From IMG/VR virus record IMGVR_UViG_3300032294_002237, positions 1 to 32,790 of that record: 32,790 nt of DNA; one strand, written 5' to 3'. Under the pieces are notes generated by a model that saw only the letters and a program-made list of their open reading frames with translations, was not told the origin of the DNA and made no database searches. The position numbers were made by a program, and so were the translations under genes. Shown in pieces: positions 6,780 to 14,903 of this stretch. Source of the stretch: a virus. Position 1 is the stretch's first letter; each line of letters opens with the position of its first letter.

Positions 6780-7985
6780 ATGGATGACTTGTTCGTTTAT
6801 ACAGTGTTTGATAATAAAACAGGTAAGCCGCGCTGTACTGGCGTTAAGAATCAGGATAAAGTAACCATATGTGATATATTCCGGCCAGGTGCTGGCAAGA
6901 CCATTAAATCTATCGACAAGATAAGAAAAACGATAAAGGAGCTGTTCTTAAAAGCGGAATCTAGCAATAGGCGTATCATCACTTCTGACTTTAAATCGCA
7001 CATTAAATATTTTGACCTGCCCAGAGATAAAAGGACATATAACGTCTATGACATGCATTTACCTGATATCGCTCCTACGGATTCCAGATCTAAAGATCAC
7101 ATGATAGTAGCGAAGATATTGGATAAGCTATCAGTTAAACAACCATTACCATACCATAACATACTTGCTTTAGCAGCAGTGGCTTACCAATTCCTCGAGG
7201 AAAACGGCATCCAAGTCAATGGTTTATATGAATATCCAAAGTGGTCACAAAAGACATTCTCAGGTCGTAGTAAGTCATCTGGTTTCAACATTCAGGGATT
7301 ATCTGAAAACTATCACGTTGCATCAGCTGGCGGTAATGATTGTGACGTGCTTCTGATGTTCGACTGGATATGTGCTGATATTAGAGCAGCATCTATATTA
7401 GCCGAAGATCCGGTGCTAGAAGCAACATTCACTGATACGGACCCGTACACCCACATGATGGAGACAATCAACAAGGAGTCAGAAGAGGCGATTACTAGGT
7501 CTGAGAGCAAGCAATACTTGCTCAAGTCTATCAATTCGATGGATTTAAGTAGTGTGGCATTGACCAATGTATTCCCCAAGCTAGGAGGGTGGATCAGTAA
7601 ATGTAGATCTATCATATCGAATGGTAAGCCATTAAGCACACTATTAGGTAGAACCTTCCGCCCAGCTCATGCTAAGAATGACTTAGCAGTTTTAAACGGT
7701 ATAATGCAAGGATCAGTAGCACATGCTATGCAGAACACTCTACGAAAGGTTTGGGAAAAGCTACCTGACAATATAGTTTGCGAGATACATGATTGTCTTA
7801 TTATATCAGCTCCACCAGATCCTCAACAGATCAAGGCCATCATCAATGTTATAGTTCCAATCATGACCAGACCATTCGAAGGTTTATTACATGATAATCC
7901 ATTTTTCCCGATAAATGTAAGTATTGGAGATAAATGGAAGATGTGGAAGAAATACAAAACATACAGGTCCAATCATGAGCAATGA
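6780..7985 (+). CDS. Family A DNA polymerase, short and divergent
   Basis: A polymerase domain of the DNA polymerase I family. Recognisable parts are TFSGRSKSSGFNIQGL (159-174, equivalent to TGRLSSxxPNLQ), motif A FDWICADIRAA with D195 and D200, the stretch LGRTFRPAHAKN...IMQGSVAHAMQ (289-317), and motif C EIHDC with H337-D338. Both metal-binding aspartates are kept. In motif B the K249-S-I-N is present but the usual Phe and Tyr-Gly are Ser residues (253, 257, 258). The 401-residue length leaves only about 150 residues before the palm, too short for a normal 3'-5' exonuclease, and no DxE motif is seen. There is no Shine-Dalgarno; an AATATCGATATT palindrome lies at 6746-6757. It sits in the replication block. 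Either it is an unusual polymerase or a non-processive paralogue. Confidence 0.8.
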   Translation: MDDLFVYTVFDNKTGKPRCTGVKNQDKVTICDIFRPGAGKTIKSIDKIRKTIKELFLKAESSNRRIITSDFKSHIKYFDLPRDKRTYNVYDMHLPDIAPTDSRSKDHMIVAKILDKLSVKQPLPYHNILALAAVAYQFLEENGIQVNGLYEYPKWSQKTFSGRSKSSGFNIQGLSENYHVASAGGNDCDVLLMFDWICADIRAASILAEDPVLEATFTDTDPYTHMMETINKESEEAITRSESKQYLLKSINSMDLSSVALTNVFPKLGGWISKCRSIISNGKPLSTLLGRTFRPAHAKNDLAVLNGIMQGSVAHAMQNTLRKVWEKLPDNIVCEIHDCLIISAPPDPQQIKAIINVIVPIMTRPFEGLLHDNPFFPINVSIGDKWKMWKKYKTYRSNHEQ

Positions 7986-8352
7986 GAGAGCTAAAAAACT
8001 CTATAGGGCCAAGGAAAGAGCTAAATATAGAGCCAAGAAACGAGTTAAAAAACTTGAGAGGAAGAAAGAAGAAAGAAGTAGATTGGTATCTACGCACCAT
8101 TATACGAAGCATGAGTCGGATGATGTTAAGATGGCGCGTCGTCGAGCCAAATTGATGATAGACCATGGTGCACAAGTATCTGGATTTTCGCGATTTGCGT
8201 ATATGCCTAGGGGTGCTGGTTCAACAATAGCACCGATCGCTGGTCAGGCACAGCCGATATCGCAAATTAGCCAATCTAGTGGGCATTCTGCCGACGTATT
8301 AAAGAAAGACCAAAAATTCGAGACGCAAAAATGGGAGCCACCTACACAGTGA
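7975..8352 (+). CDS. Hypothetical basic coiled-coil protein
   Basis: From the ATG at 7975, which overlaps the polymerase stop, the product is 125 residues. Residues 4-40 are a Lys/Arg/Ala/Glu helix (RAKKLYRAKERAKYRAKKR), likely a basic coiled coil able to bind nucleic acid. The second half is low complexity with Ser, Gln and Pro. I recognise no domain. It probably belongs to the replication transcript. Confidence 0.6.
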   Translation: MSNERAKKLYRAKERAKYRAKKRVKKLERKKEERSRLVSTHHYTKHESDDVKMARRRAKLMIDHGAQVSGFSRFAYMPRGAGSTIAPIAGQAQPISQISQSSGHSADVLKKDQKFETQKWEPPTQ

Positions 8353-8358
8353 CCATAT

Positions 8359-8877
8359 ATGCCCAAAAATAAAGAATATTCTGATTGGATTGATGCGAAT
8401 GTACCAGAAGAATTAATCTCTTCGAGTCTATTTAGGTTCGATGTAACATTAAGAGTGCCAGACCAAAATGATCCTAAGAAATTAAAAAAGATAACTATAG
8501 ATATACTGTCTGACCTAGACGTGAATATGGATATTCTCGAGGAGCAGATGCAAAATATCCCTTCTCAATATGCCTATTGGGCTGCCATCTACTCTGAGCT
8601 AAGGGTTGCCGTGGCGGTTGCAGAAAGAAATCTAAAGGTCAGAAAAGGGAAGGCTACCGATGAGGTGGCAAGGACAGCTAAAGAAGCTGGGACTAAGATA
8701 ACTGCCGAACAAATGAGACATATCGTGGAGGTTAACCCCGGGCTGGTGGAGGCGGATCTGAGATTGGCTAATGCACATATGCTTGCCGGTAAGGTATATC
8801 ATATGATGGAAGCAATCAAAATGAAACACGAAGTCTGTAGATCTCTGATAGGTATAAAGAAAGCCGAGCAGAATTAG
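8359..8877 (+). CDS. UvsY-like helical protein, putative recombination mediator
   Basis: The 172-residue protein is predicted helical throughout except for a strand-like start. It has the layout of T4 UvsY: a helix with AYWAAIYSELRVAVAVAERN, a basic linker KVRKGKATDE, a mid segment, then a long helix ending in KHEVCRSLIG. UvsY loads the recombinase onto ssDNA coated with gp32. The gene lies directly before the gp32-like gene and in the same block as recA, which fits. Similarity is by architecture and position rather than clear sequence identity, so the call is tentative. Confidence 0.5.
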   Translation: MPKNKEYSDWIDANVPEELISSSLFRFDVTLRVPDQNDPKKLKKITIDILSDLDVNMDILEEQMQNIPSQYAYWAAIYSELRVAVAVAERNLKVRKGKATDEVARTAKEAGTKITAEQMRHIVEVNPGLVEADLRLANAHMLAGKVYHMMEAIKMKHEVCRSLIGIKKAEQN

Positions 8878-8947
8878 TACAGATCAGGTAGCGTATTCCA
8901 AGTATTTTAACTACAGTTCCGAGAATCAAAGGATTAGAGGTGTAAAA

Positions 8948-10105
8948 ATGTCTAAGTACGATGTCAAAGCTGTGCGTGATAAGCTCCGGGCGTCTATGTC
9001 AGGTAAGTTCATCGATCCTGATGAGTTTAAGCCGGAGAAGGCAAATAGCACTACCGAGCCATTGAAGTACAGGTTTTTTATATTGCCACCCTTGGCTAAA
9101 GGGGATGTGATCAAATCTGGCACCGTGAAAAAATCTATGGATCAGTTCTTTATTACGCATGCCGACCATTGGATCGACAACAAGCCGTATCCTTGCCCGA
9201 GAATATGGGTAGACGGATCAGATTGCAAAGTCTGCCAGTTCGGTTTTGATTTGCTCAAGTCAATAGACAAGAAAGAAGAAGAGAAAAGGAAAGCCGTAAT
9301 CAAGCAGTGGATGCCTTCTACTTACCATATGGTTAATATCTTTTTCCCTAATTGGAAGGGAAATCCTGAAGAAGTCCGTGGTAAAGTAATGTTCTTCAAC
9401 GCTCCAAAGACTCTCTTTGACTTGTGGTCTTCGACGTTAATGAAGGATGACTGTGGTGACAAGGACGATCCACAGGCATTTGGTATTTTCTTTGATGAAA
9501 GTGCCGGATTCTTATTCGAACTTCAGGTGTTGAAGCAGGGCAGGTCTAATAGTTATAAGACAAGCAAATTCCTGCCTAACGGTGGGGAGCCAATGCCCAT
9601 GATCAGGGGTAAAGACGGCTCAACCAGCGACGAAATCCTGGCCAAGTTACTTTTCAATAGGCATAATCTGTGGGAGAAGATTAAAGCCCCAGATCCCCAA
9701 AAGCTCAATGCCGTTTTTGCTAGGATCGTCGATGGCGACGACAGCGGAAATGATAATGGCGGATTTGATCAGGATGATACAGTTCAGACAGAATCCAGGG
9801 CCAATAGGGCAACCCAGCGTCGTAATTCTGCAGACGATACAGAAAATGACGTCATGGCCAAACCTTCTCGCAAGGGCTCATCTAGCTCAAATGATGAAGA
9901 CGCCGATGATGCCGACGAGGATGTCGTTTCCCATATGGAAGATGATCTGGCTGCAGAGGAACCACTGGACAACGTCTCTCCAAAGAAGACAGGCCAGGCA
10001 AAGTCTGGTGCAACAGCTAAGAGCAATGCCAAGTCAGAGCCAGAAACTGAATCGACGGATAACGACTCTAGTGACATCGATGACTTACTCAGTCAATTGG
10101 ATTGA
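8948..10105 (+). CDS. gp32-like single-stranded DNA-binding protein
   Basis: The N-terminal region resembles the LAST-type cooperativity segment of T4 gp32 (KLRASMSGK, 12-20). The OB-fold core contains a zinc-binding pattern, H71/H74, C83, C93, C96 in YPCPRIWVDGSDCKVC, with nearly the same spacing as the His-Cys-Cys-Cys site of T4 gp32. The C-terminal 100 residues are Asp/Glu/Ser rich and end in SDIDDLLSQLD, the acidic tail that recruits partner proteins. At 385 residues it is somewhat longer than T4 gp32. A 70-base leader precedes it and a strong hairpin follows 18 bases after the stop, so it is probably a separately regulated, abundant protein. Confidence 0.88.
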   Translation: MSKYDVKAVRDKLRASMSGKFIDPDEFKPEKANSTTEPLKYRFFILPPLAKGDVIKSGTVKKSMDQFFITHADHWIDNKPYPCPRIWVDGSDCKVCQFGFDLLKSIDKKEEEKRKAVIKQWMPSTYHMVNIFFPNWKGNPEEVRGKVMFFNAPKTLFDLWSSTLMKDDCGDKDDPQAFGIFFDESAGFLFELQVLKQGRSNSYKTSKFLPNGGEPMPMIRGKDGSTSDEILAKLLFNRHNLWEKIKAPDPQKLNAVFARIVDGDDSGNDNGGFDQDDTVQTESRANRATQRRNSADDTENDVMAKPSRKGSSSSNDEDADDADEDVVSHMEDDLAAEEPLDNVSPKKTGQAKSGATAKSNAKSEPETESTDNDSSDIDDLLSQLD

Positions 10106-10123
10106 GCAGTCAGCTTATTAGCG

Positions 10124-10161
10124 CATTCGGCCCCAGCAGGCATATCTGTTGGGGCCGAATG
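10124..10161 (+). terminator. Long hairpin after the ssDNA-binding protein gene
   Basis: CATTCGGCCCCAGCAG pairs with CTGTTGGGGCCGAATG over 16 positions with one wobble, loop GCATAT. No T-run follows, so it may be a protein-aided terminator or a 3'-end stabiliser. A near-identical hairpin occurs at 31029-31063. Confidence 0.7.
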
Positions 10162-10179
10162 TGTAGGTGGGCTTAACAT

Positions 10180-11010
10180 ATGCATATGCTCATAGACGCC
10201 CGCAATACCCTGTACAGGGCGATATATGCAGTAAAAGCAGACAGAAGGCAGGATAATAAGTATCACTATATAACTACATTGCTTAGGATGTATAGTAGTA
10301 TGATTAATATGTATAGGCCAACATCTTTGAGTATATTCTGGGATGCCCCAAGGAAAGAGGTTTGGAGAAGGGCTCTACTCCCGACTTATAAGGATCGCCA
10401 GAGTAATCACTACTTTGGCGATATATCAGAAGAATTGAGAAGTACTAGTGATATTGCAAAGCAGTTATTTGGAGTGATTAGTGTAAGACAATTTGAACGA
10501 GAGCAAATGGAGGCCGACGATTTAATATATGCGGCAGTAAGCCTGTTACATCCCAATAAAAGCATAGTCGTATCATCAGATAGTGACATGATACAAATAC
10601 CATATTATTTCAATTCATGCACGTTGTACGACCCAGGCAAAAGGCGAGAAATAGCTGCCCCACTCGTCAACCCTGTATGGCAGAAGGCTTTAATTGGTGA
10701 TAAATCCGATTGTATCGATGGCTATAAAGGCATAGGCCCCAAGAAGAGCACTAAATTATTAGAAAGCCACCGTAGTGTCAAGGATTATTTGGATCAGGAA
10801 GGATATCATATATTGAATAGGAATTTGTTGTTAATAGACCTATCCCTATGTCCAAAATTATTACATAATAAGATGTACTGCCATAAGAAGCTAGCCCAAG
10901 ATGTGGCATTTGACCAGTCTAAGATTAGAGAGCTGACGATTAAATATAAACTGAACGGAATATTGCAGGAATTTCACGATATAGTGCAACCTTTTAAATC
11001 GTTGTCATGA
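10180..11010 (+). CDS. 5'-3' exonuclease / RNase H, FEN-like
   Basis: A flap-endonuclease family nuclease that removes RNA primers and 5' flaps. Visible metal-ligand motifs are LIDARN (residues 4-9), FWDAP, EADDLIYAAV and VVSSDSDMIQI. The helix-3-turn-helix follows as GDKSDCIDGYKGIGPKKSTKLL. The 276-residue length fits phage members such as T4 RNase H. Two ATGs are present at 10180 and 10186; the first is used, with AGGTGGG about ten bases upstream. The gene overlaps the next one by four bases. Position after the ssDNA-binding protein matches T4-like replication clusters. Confidence 0.88.
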   Translation: MHMLIDARNTLYRAIYAVKADRRQDNKYHYITTLLRMYSSMINMYRPTSLSIFWDAPRKEVWRRALLPTYKDRQSNHYFGDISEELRSTSDIAKQLFGVISVRQFEREQMEADDLIYAAVSLLHPNKSIVVSSDSDMIQIPYYFNSCTLYDPGKRREIAAPLVNPVWQKALIGDKSDCIDGYKGIGPKKSTKLLESHRSVKDYLDQEGYHILNRNLLLIDLSLCPKLLHNKMYCHKKLAQDVAFDQSKIRELTIKYKLNGILQEFHDIVQPFKSLS

Positions 11011-11798
11011 AAAAGTTTATAATATTGGCGCAGCCCAGGACAGGCTCCACATTAGTCACCAGTTTGATACATTCAGGCGCACCGGCAGGAATTAGGTGTA
11101 TCAATGAACCCATTAATCCTGTCGGGCATAAGCACCATATGCAGCCCGCCAAACCGGAGAATAAAGAACGGCACGCCTTAATCCCAGACGAAATAATCCA
11201 AAATGATATATGCAGAGCTTTGGATCTTTGTTATACACCCACGTTTGATAACGTATCAGAAGATATGAAAAACATCTCATGGGTTAAAAGAAAAATAGAT
11301 GGCCGTGTGGCAGCAGGTTTTAAAATCATGGCACATCAAATTATGGCTCTGAAACAGGAAAAGAAATTCTGGGAATATTTGCATAGGTATGATATTCGAA
11401 CTATAGTGGTCCGCAGATCGAATATATTAATGCAATGGATATCTGATCTTATCGTTAAAAAAACTAGACAATGTGTAGTATGGAATGGGCCGGTAAAGAG
11501 GGCTAAAGTAGAAGTACCGATAGAGGATTTAGAAGACAACATCAACAGAATAACACGCGAAGAGGAATACTTACTAGACAGATCACGTCTATTGGATAGG
11601 AGAATATTGATATATGAGCACTTCAGATATGATTACAAGAGGGTGGAGGAATTATTGCCGTGGTTAATAGGGGTTAAGTATCCTGTGATAGCCCATTGCT
11701 CCAAGCAGAATTCAGATGAGCTAGCGGAAAGAGTAACTAATATAGAGCGATTGCAGGCTAAACTAGAACAATTAGGCTTAGTACATTTACTGAAATAG
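11007..11798 (+). CDS. Sulfotransferase-like protein
   Basis: The N terminus FIILAQPRTGSTLVTSLI contains the PxxGSTL 5'-phosphosulfate loop of PAPS-dependent sulfotransferases, close in style to the Stf0 group. A second strand-helix unit near the middle, IRTIVVRRSNILMQWISDL, resembles the 3'-phosphate-binding segment. The 263-residue length is typical. It would transfer sulfate from PAPS to a sugar, lipid or protein; the acceptor is unknown. It starts with an ATGA overlap on the FEN-like nuclease gene. A second sulfotransferase lies at 19.1 kb, and glycosyltransferases between them suggest a role in glycan decoration. Confidence 0.75.
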   Translation: MKKFIILAQPRTGSTLVTSLIHSGAPAGIRCINEPINPVGHKHHMQPAKPENKERHALIPDEIIQNDICRALDLCYTPTFDNVSEDMKNISWVKRKIDGRVAAGFKIMAHQIMALKQEKKFWEYLHRYDIRTIVVRRSNILMQWISDLIVKKTRQCVVWNGPVKRAKVEVPIEDLEDNINRITREEEYLLDRSRLLDRRILIYEHFRYDYKRVEELLPWLIGVKYPVIAHCSKQNSDELAERVTNIERLQAKLEQLGLVHLLK

Positions 11799-11808
11799 GG
11801 AGGTAGTC

Positions 11809-12093
11809 GTGGCTATTGGTATCCATGTGGCTAGGGTAGGGCTTTTTAGCGTTGATCCTGCAGGGAACATTATCAAGAAAAATAGTCCCGATCTTCAGAT
11901 CAAACAGGTACTCAATTCAAGCATGGATCACCTGGTTCTGGAGGATGCGACTATTCCTAACACCTCTGGTAATCCTAATGTGACAGAATACCTCAAGCTT
12001 GAGGCGGCTAATGATTATGTCTTATCTCATATCAATCAGACAATGGTAATCACTTATAAGCGTAGTGCCGCAGGCGGTTACGTAGCACCATAA
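11809..12093 (+). CDS. Small hypothetical protein, possible virion component
   Basis: A 94-residue protein starting at GTG with GGGAGG five bases upstream. It is strand-rich with little charge, with Asn/Thr-rich stretches (DATIPNTSGNPNVTEYL), the style of small phage surface or structural proteins. I recognise no family. It is followed after two bases by the next gene. Confidence 0.65.
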   Translation: MAIGIHVARVGLFSVDPAGNIIKKNSPDLQIKQVLNSSMDHLVLEDATIPNTSGNPNVTEYLKLEAANDYVLSHINQTMVITYKRSAAGGYVAP

Positions 12094-12095
12094 TT

Positions 12096-12794
12096 ATGGG
12101 GGAGAGGATACAAGTTTATTTGTCGCCAGGCTATGATACTGAACTAGCCCCTATACCTGCTATCAGATATAGAAACTGGTGGGAAGATAATAGAGCCACT
12201 GAGAATCATGCCAGGCATTGTTTACCGTTGAGCATGGCCAACAGTCTCGGCTTTTATATATTGTCTCCTGGCACATTTAAGGTTACTTGGAATGGAGACG
12301 TTCACAAGAGAGCAGTAATAGAACACATAGATAAGTCCTCGCATTATGAGGTAGATGACCACGCATCTTTTGCTAGTTTTACAGTGCAAGCTAAGTTTAT
12401 CCCCGTCACTGATGATCCAGGCGATTTCGTTTATATCAAGGGGATACCTAATATGCGTGGGCTACCCTATAGCTGTATGGAGGCCATCATAGAAGCTTGG
12501 TGGAGCGTGTCGAATTTTGGCTTAGTATTCATTATCAATCAGCCAGGGCAATTTACAATTAATAAAGGCGATCCGATAGCTCAGATGTTTCTATACCATG
12601 GTGTAGCTGGTGCCGCCATCGGAGAATTACACCAAGGGCATCCAGAAGGTCACAAAGAGTGGCAAGCTAAGAGATCGCGTCCTGAGTATGTTAAAGACCT
12701 TGATTACTTGAAAGGTGTTAAGCATACCGGCCAGGACGTACCCACTCACATCACTAATTGGAAAGACGCATCCAAATTCAGGAAGCCGACATGA
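12096..12794 (+). CDS. DUF6065-like protein
   Basis: The 232-residue protein has the pattern CLPLSMANSLGFYILSPG (residues 42-59) followed by FKVTWNG and a beta-rich C-terminal half including INKGDPIAQMFLY. This is the layout I associate with the DUF6065 family, found in phages and bacteria and of unknown function. It overlaps the following 2OG-Fe(II) oxygenase gene by four bases, so the two may act together. No Shine-Dalgarno precedes the ATG, which lies three bases after the previous stop, so translation may depend on reinitiation. Confidence 0.55.
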   Translation: MGERIQVYLSPGYDTELAPIPAIRYRNWWEDNRATENHARHCLPLSMANSLGFYILSPGTFKVTWNGDVHKRAVIEHIDKSSHYEVDDHASFASFTVQAKFIPVTDDPGDFVYIKGIPNMRGLPYSCMEAIIEAWWSVSNFGLVFIINQPGQFTINKGDPIAQMFLYHGVAGAAIGELHQGHPEGHKEWQAKRSRPEYVKDLDYLKGVKHTGQDVPTHITNWKDASKFRKPT

Positions 12795-13588
12795 GCATAG
12801 ATAACTGGATTAACCCGATATACCTAGAAGACAGAGTGGTCGATGATATCAGGCAATCGATATGTGCCAAACCTATAGCAAAATACGCAGTATTAGACAA
12901 CTTTTTTAGGGAGGACAAGATAGAACAGTTGATAGCAAAACACAGTTCTTTATCTTTTAGCGAAAAGGCAGACAGAGTAGTAGATGGTGTGAAACTTCCC
13001 TATGACGGATCTGTTAAGTTTGCAGATAAAACAGACGTAGGCGCAGATCTGTTTTTTGATGCAGAGTGGCATAGGTATTGTGCGTATATCACAGATACGA
13101 GGTTATCAGAGCCAGCCGGTGTGGAGGTCAAATTAAGGTATCATAGAGATCAGGCGGACGGATTTTGGATCCATACTGATTCTTCGATCAGGGATTTAGT
13201 GGTCATTACTTATTTTAATAAGGGATGGACAGCAGCAGACGGTGGGCTACTACAATTATGGAGGATCGATGAGACACATGACCCCAGGGCCTTCAAGGTC
13301 AATGCTCCAACAGGGCGAATGGATTTTTTAACACAATGTGGTAGGATTCATACCGCAACACCAGGCGGTGGCTTCCCGGATAATAAGCCGCACGATCTGG
13401 TGCTGATTGACCAGATAGTGCCTACCTATAATAGAGTGTTCATCTGCAATCTAAAAGCGGAGCCGGCCTATCACAGTGTTACGCCAAGTAATGGGAAACC
13501 ACGCATAGGATTTGTTCAGTGGCTATTTGATCTAGAAAATGGCAAAAGGCGCGATCATCGTATACCCAATTTAAGAAATAAAGCCTGA
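12791..13588 (+). CDS. 2-oxoglutarate/Fe(II)-dependent oxygenase
   Basis: A double-stranded beta-helix dioxygenase. The iron ligands are visible as HTD (H128, D130) in WIHTDSSIRDLVVITYFN and the distal H228 in AYHSVTPSNGKPRIGF; R238 would bind 2-oxoglutarate. The strand DGGLLQLW between them is typical of prolyl-hydroxylase-like members. From the ATG at 12791 the length is 265 residues; AGGAAG lies upstream and the start overlaps the previous stop. An insertion of about 50 residues precedes the distal histidine. The substrate may be a protein, sugar or nucleotide; position beside DUF6065-like and sulfotransferase genes favours a modification pathway, by inference. Confidence 0.85.
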   Translation: MSIDNWINPIYLEDRVVDDIRQSICAKPIAKYAVLDNFFREDKIEQLIAKHSSLSFSEKADRVVDGVKLPYDGSVKFADKTDVGADLFFDAEWHRYCAYITDTRLSEPAGVEVKLRYHRDQADGFWIHTDSSIRDLVVITYFNKGWTAADGGLLQLWRIDETHDPRAFKVNAPTGRMDFLTQCGRIHTATPGGGFPDNKPHDLVLIDQIVPTYNRVFICNLKAEPAYHSVTPSNGKPRIGFVQWLFDLENGKRRDHRIPNLRNKA

Positions 13589-13620
13589 GCACCTGATGTA
13601 AAACATATATTGGGTGGTTT

Positions 13621-14058
13621 ATGGCCAAATATGTAAATCAAAAAGGGTTAATCGAATACAGGCTACAATATAAGTCGGCAAGATGTGCCATATTAGATAT
13701 AGAAGAATATAAGCCGGTTGTAGACCACGACCATTCAACGGGTAGGATCAGAGGTGTTATATCGTCGGAAGGTAATATTCTTATTGGCAAACTCGAGAAC
13801 TGTTTTAGGTCAAGGTGTGTGAGTAGTCAATTATCACTACCCAGAGTATTAAGAAATATAGCCGCGTACCTGGAGGCAGAGCAGGGCCCATACCATCCGG
13901 TAGGAGTTAGACAATTAGTACGCAGATTCAGCAGGAAAACGAAAGAAGAACAATATGATATACTCCAAGCATACCAGTACCCTCTGCAGGTGATAGAGGA
14001 ATGTAAAAATTCAGCGGAAAGAGCCAAATTATATCGCCAGAAGCTGGTAGGAGAGTAA
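13621..14058 (+). CDS. Endonuclease VII-like Holliday-junction nuclease lacking most zinc ligands
   Basis: The segment VVDHDHSTGRIRG (33-45) is the catalytic motif of T4 endonuclease VII and its homologues, with N52 downstream in the expected place. T4 endonuclease VII has two CxxC zinc pairs around this motif. Here only C22 remains; the other positions are L25, S48 and G51. The C-terminal helices resemble the dimerisation and C-terminal domain in length (145 residues total against 157). The enzyme would resolve branched DNA before packaging. Loss of the zinc site makes activity uncertain. GGGTGG precedes the ATG. Confidence 0.75.
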   Translation: MAKYVNQKGLIEYRLQYKSARCAILDIEEYKPVVDHDHSTGRIRGVISSEGNILIGKLENCFRSRCVSSQLSLPRVLRNIAAYLEAEQGPYHPVGVRQLVRRFSRKTKEEQYDILQAYQYPLQVIEECKNSAERAKLYRQKLVGE

Positions 14059-14059
14059 T

Positions 14060-14209
14060 GTGGCATGTATGTCATGTGGTGGTAGTGTAGCATTTACTAA
14101 GAAAATAGTAGATCAACCGCTTAAAAATAAGATATTAAGACCTCTTAAGGTCAAGCCTGTGAAAGTCCGAAAGCTTCACCCCTATAATAGTATAGATCAG
14201 AGGCATTAA
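14060..14209 (+). CDS. Small Cys-Gly-start protein (49 aa)
   Basis: A 49-residue frame starts at GTG with GGAGA six to nine bases upstream and ends one base into the next start (TAATG). The N terminus MACMSCGG resembles the MGCCGGSG start of the following gene. The remainder is basic with Pro-Leu-Lys repeats (RPLKVKPVKVRKL). It may be a short paralogue or partner. I recognise no function. Confidence 0.55.
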   Translation: MACMSCGGSVAFTKKIVDQPLKNKILRPLKVKPVKVRKLHPYNSIDQRH

Positions 14210-14487
14210 TGGGATGTTGTGGGGGGTCTGGCCGTCCCAGTCGGACCATAAGACCTCAAAAGATAGAGAGACCTCAGCACATCAAGCCTAACCGTGTGCC
14301 CACGCAGAGGTTGTCTAAGTATAATGTGGGTGCTGAACAAGCAAGGACTCCGCCATTACCGGTAAGACAGAGATTGGTACAAACAGAGAGATGTTCACAA
14401 TGTGGCCATACTACGGTAATGGTAAATATAGCTGGCAGAGAAAGAGAACAATGCTCTAATCCCAGTTGTCGTAAGATAAAACGATGA
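14209..14487 (+). CDS. Small zinc-ribbon protein with Cys-Gly N terminus
   Basis: The 92-residue product starts MGCCGGSG, continues with an Arg/Pro-rich linker, and ends in a zinc ribbon with CSQCGHTTVMVNIAG and CSNPSC. The four cysteines are in good order to bind zinc. The style is that of phage virion-associated or nucleic-acid-binding zinc ribbons; function unknown. Its start and stop both overlap the neighbours, so it is part of one operon. Confidence 0.65.
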   Translation: MGCCGGSGRPSRTIRPQKIERPQHIKPNRVPTQRLSKYNVGAEQARTPPLPVRQRLVQTERCSQCGHTTVMVNIAGREREQCSNPSCRKIKR

Positions 14488-14903
14488 TAGCTGTTTTGTT
14501 TACGATCACGCTAATGTCTATAGCCGTAGAGGCAATATCTGAGATAATAACGTCATCCACACTGTTCGTGCCACTGCATAAGTCGATATTCAAACATGCC
14601 TATCCAACACCACCTGTTGATACTACATCCACTAAAGTCTATTCCTGGATATATGGTCTAATTACATGTGGGTATTGTACGAGTGTTTGGGTATCGATTT
14701 TTATGGTACTATTGGTCGGGGCACCACCATTAGTTGGTAGTTTGGTAACTATTTTCGTGATACATAGGGTGTCGAACTGGATCCATGTTGTTTATGAGTT
14801 AATCAGAAAAGGACGAGTCATCTCGATCTCTCTTAACTTGGAGGACCAATATGGAGCAACTGGAACAAGCTTTGCAGAGAGAGCAACGCAAGCTGAGTCC
14901 TGA
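14484..14903 (+). CDS. Membrane protein, DUF1360-like
   Basis: The 139-residue product has an N-terminal hydrophobic helix (about 2-22), a second region YGLITCGYCTSVWVSIFMVLLVG (about 57-79), and a third hydrophobic stretch near 84-95. The motif with two cysteines before SVWVS matches the DUF1360 family of small phage and bacterial membrane proteins of unknown role. The C terminus is hydrophilic and overlaps the next gene by 53 bases. Confidence 0.65.
   Translation: MIAVLFTITLMSIAVEAISEIITSSTLFVPLHKSIFKHAYPTPPVDTTSTKVYSWIYGLITCGYCTSVWVSIFMVLLVGAPPLVGSLVTIFVIHRVSNWIHVVYELIRKGRVISISLNLEDQYGATGTSFAERATQAES

Noticed and set aside
9708-10121. Open frame inside the acidic tail of the ssDNA-binding protein
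   Set aside because: It is a frame shadow of a repetitive, acidic coding region and has no start signal.
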